From: Clostridiales bacterium
GTDB taxonomy: Bacteria > Bacillota > Clostridia > Christensenellales > Aristaeellaceae
NCBI GenBank assembly: GCA_019409045.1
Contig: DXVG01000129.1
Location: forward strand, 1-5,667
Length of the DNA: 5,667 nt
Reading direction: 5' to 3'
Shown here: positions 5,612 through 5,667 of the stretch, in pieces
Position numbering within the stretch: the first letter of the stretch is position 1
Layout: every line of letters starts with the position of its first letter
Made by a program: the position numbers and the translations under genes
Notes under the pieces: model-generated
The model's database searches: none
Told to the model about the DNA's origin: nothing
Seen by the model: the letters and a program-made list of their open reading frames with translations, nothing else

Positions 5612-5667
5612 GCAGAGCGCTGACAAAGCCCCCAAACGCAAAAATCACTTCCGAAGGAAGACAAGCG

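Noticed and set aside
3514..5641. Two minus-strand ORFs (393 and 381 codons) opposite the ATP-grasp genes that look alike.
   Set aside because: They resemble each other only because the sense-strand genes are paralogs; each is an antisense shadow without its own RBS or domain.
5648..5660. Small hairpin CTTCC-GAA-GGAAG near the window end.
   Set aside because: It has a 5-bp stem and lies too close to the edge to judge context, so I assign no function.
1..5667. Search for CRISPR arrays, tRNA or rRNA genes, insertion-sequence ends and riboswitches.
   Set aside because: No regularly spaced short repeats, no RNA gene and no transposase or terminal inverted repeats were seen; the gaps are short and the SH3b leader (about 28 nt) is too small for a riboswitch.

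Overview
The window looks like a piece of a high-GC, anaerobic Firmicutes (Clostridia) chromosome. The evidence is a formate--tetrahydrofolate ligase with a clostridial-type sequence, strong AGGAGG-type ribosome binding sites, a consensus sigma-A promoter in a short AT-rich gap, and secreted SH3b and ATP-grasp proteins of kinds common in gut and rumen clostridia. The lineage is inferred; nothing here fixes a genus. All five genes lie on the + strand. Codons are strongly GC-biased at the third position, which produces many long but spurious ORFs on the other strand.

Layout. (1) Positions 1-1332 hold the C-terminal four fifths of fhs, cut by the window edge. (2) Positions 1372-1875 encode a small secreted protein of unknown function with 'GxYxVGxxIPAGxY' repeats, 39 nt after fhs and with no promoter of its own visible. 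(3) Positions 1876-2029 are an AT-rich gap with a near-perfect promoter (TTGCAT, 17 bp, TATAAT) embedded in several TTGCAA motifs. (4) Positions 2030-3370 encode an exported protein with four SH3b-like repeats, a Ser/Gly linker and a conserved C-terminal domain rich in His, Cys and Asp. Its best start is a GTG at 2030. A GC-rich hairpin follows at 3407-3436. (5) Positions 3475-4521 and 4538-5566 are two tandem, clearly paralogous ATP-grasp genes resembling the 'sugar-transfer associated ATP-grasp' family. They are 16 nt apart, and the ribosome binding site of the second begins at the stop codon of the first. Another GC-rich inverted repeat at 5583-5611 closes the pair.

How the parts may work together. 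Fhs belongs to one-carbon metabolism and is probably unrelated to the rest. The two secreted proteins point to the cell envelope. The ATP-grasp pair is predicted to be cytosolic and to form amide or peptide-like bonds on an unknown substrate; the family's known association is with sugar transfer and surface polysaccharide. A shared envelope role is a guess from proximity. The window has no RNA gene, CRISPR array, insertion sequence or integrase that I can see. The best candidate for something undescribed is the ATP-grasp pair, in which the first copy has a changed glycine-rich loop.
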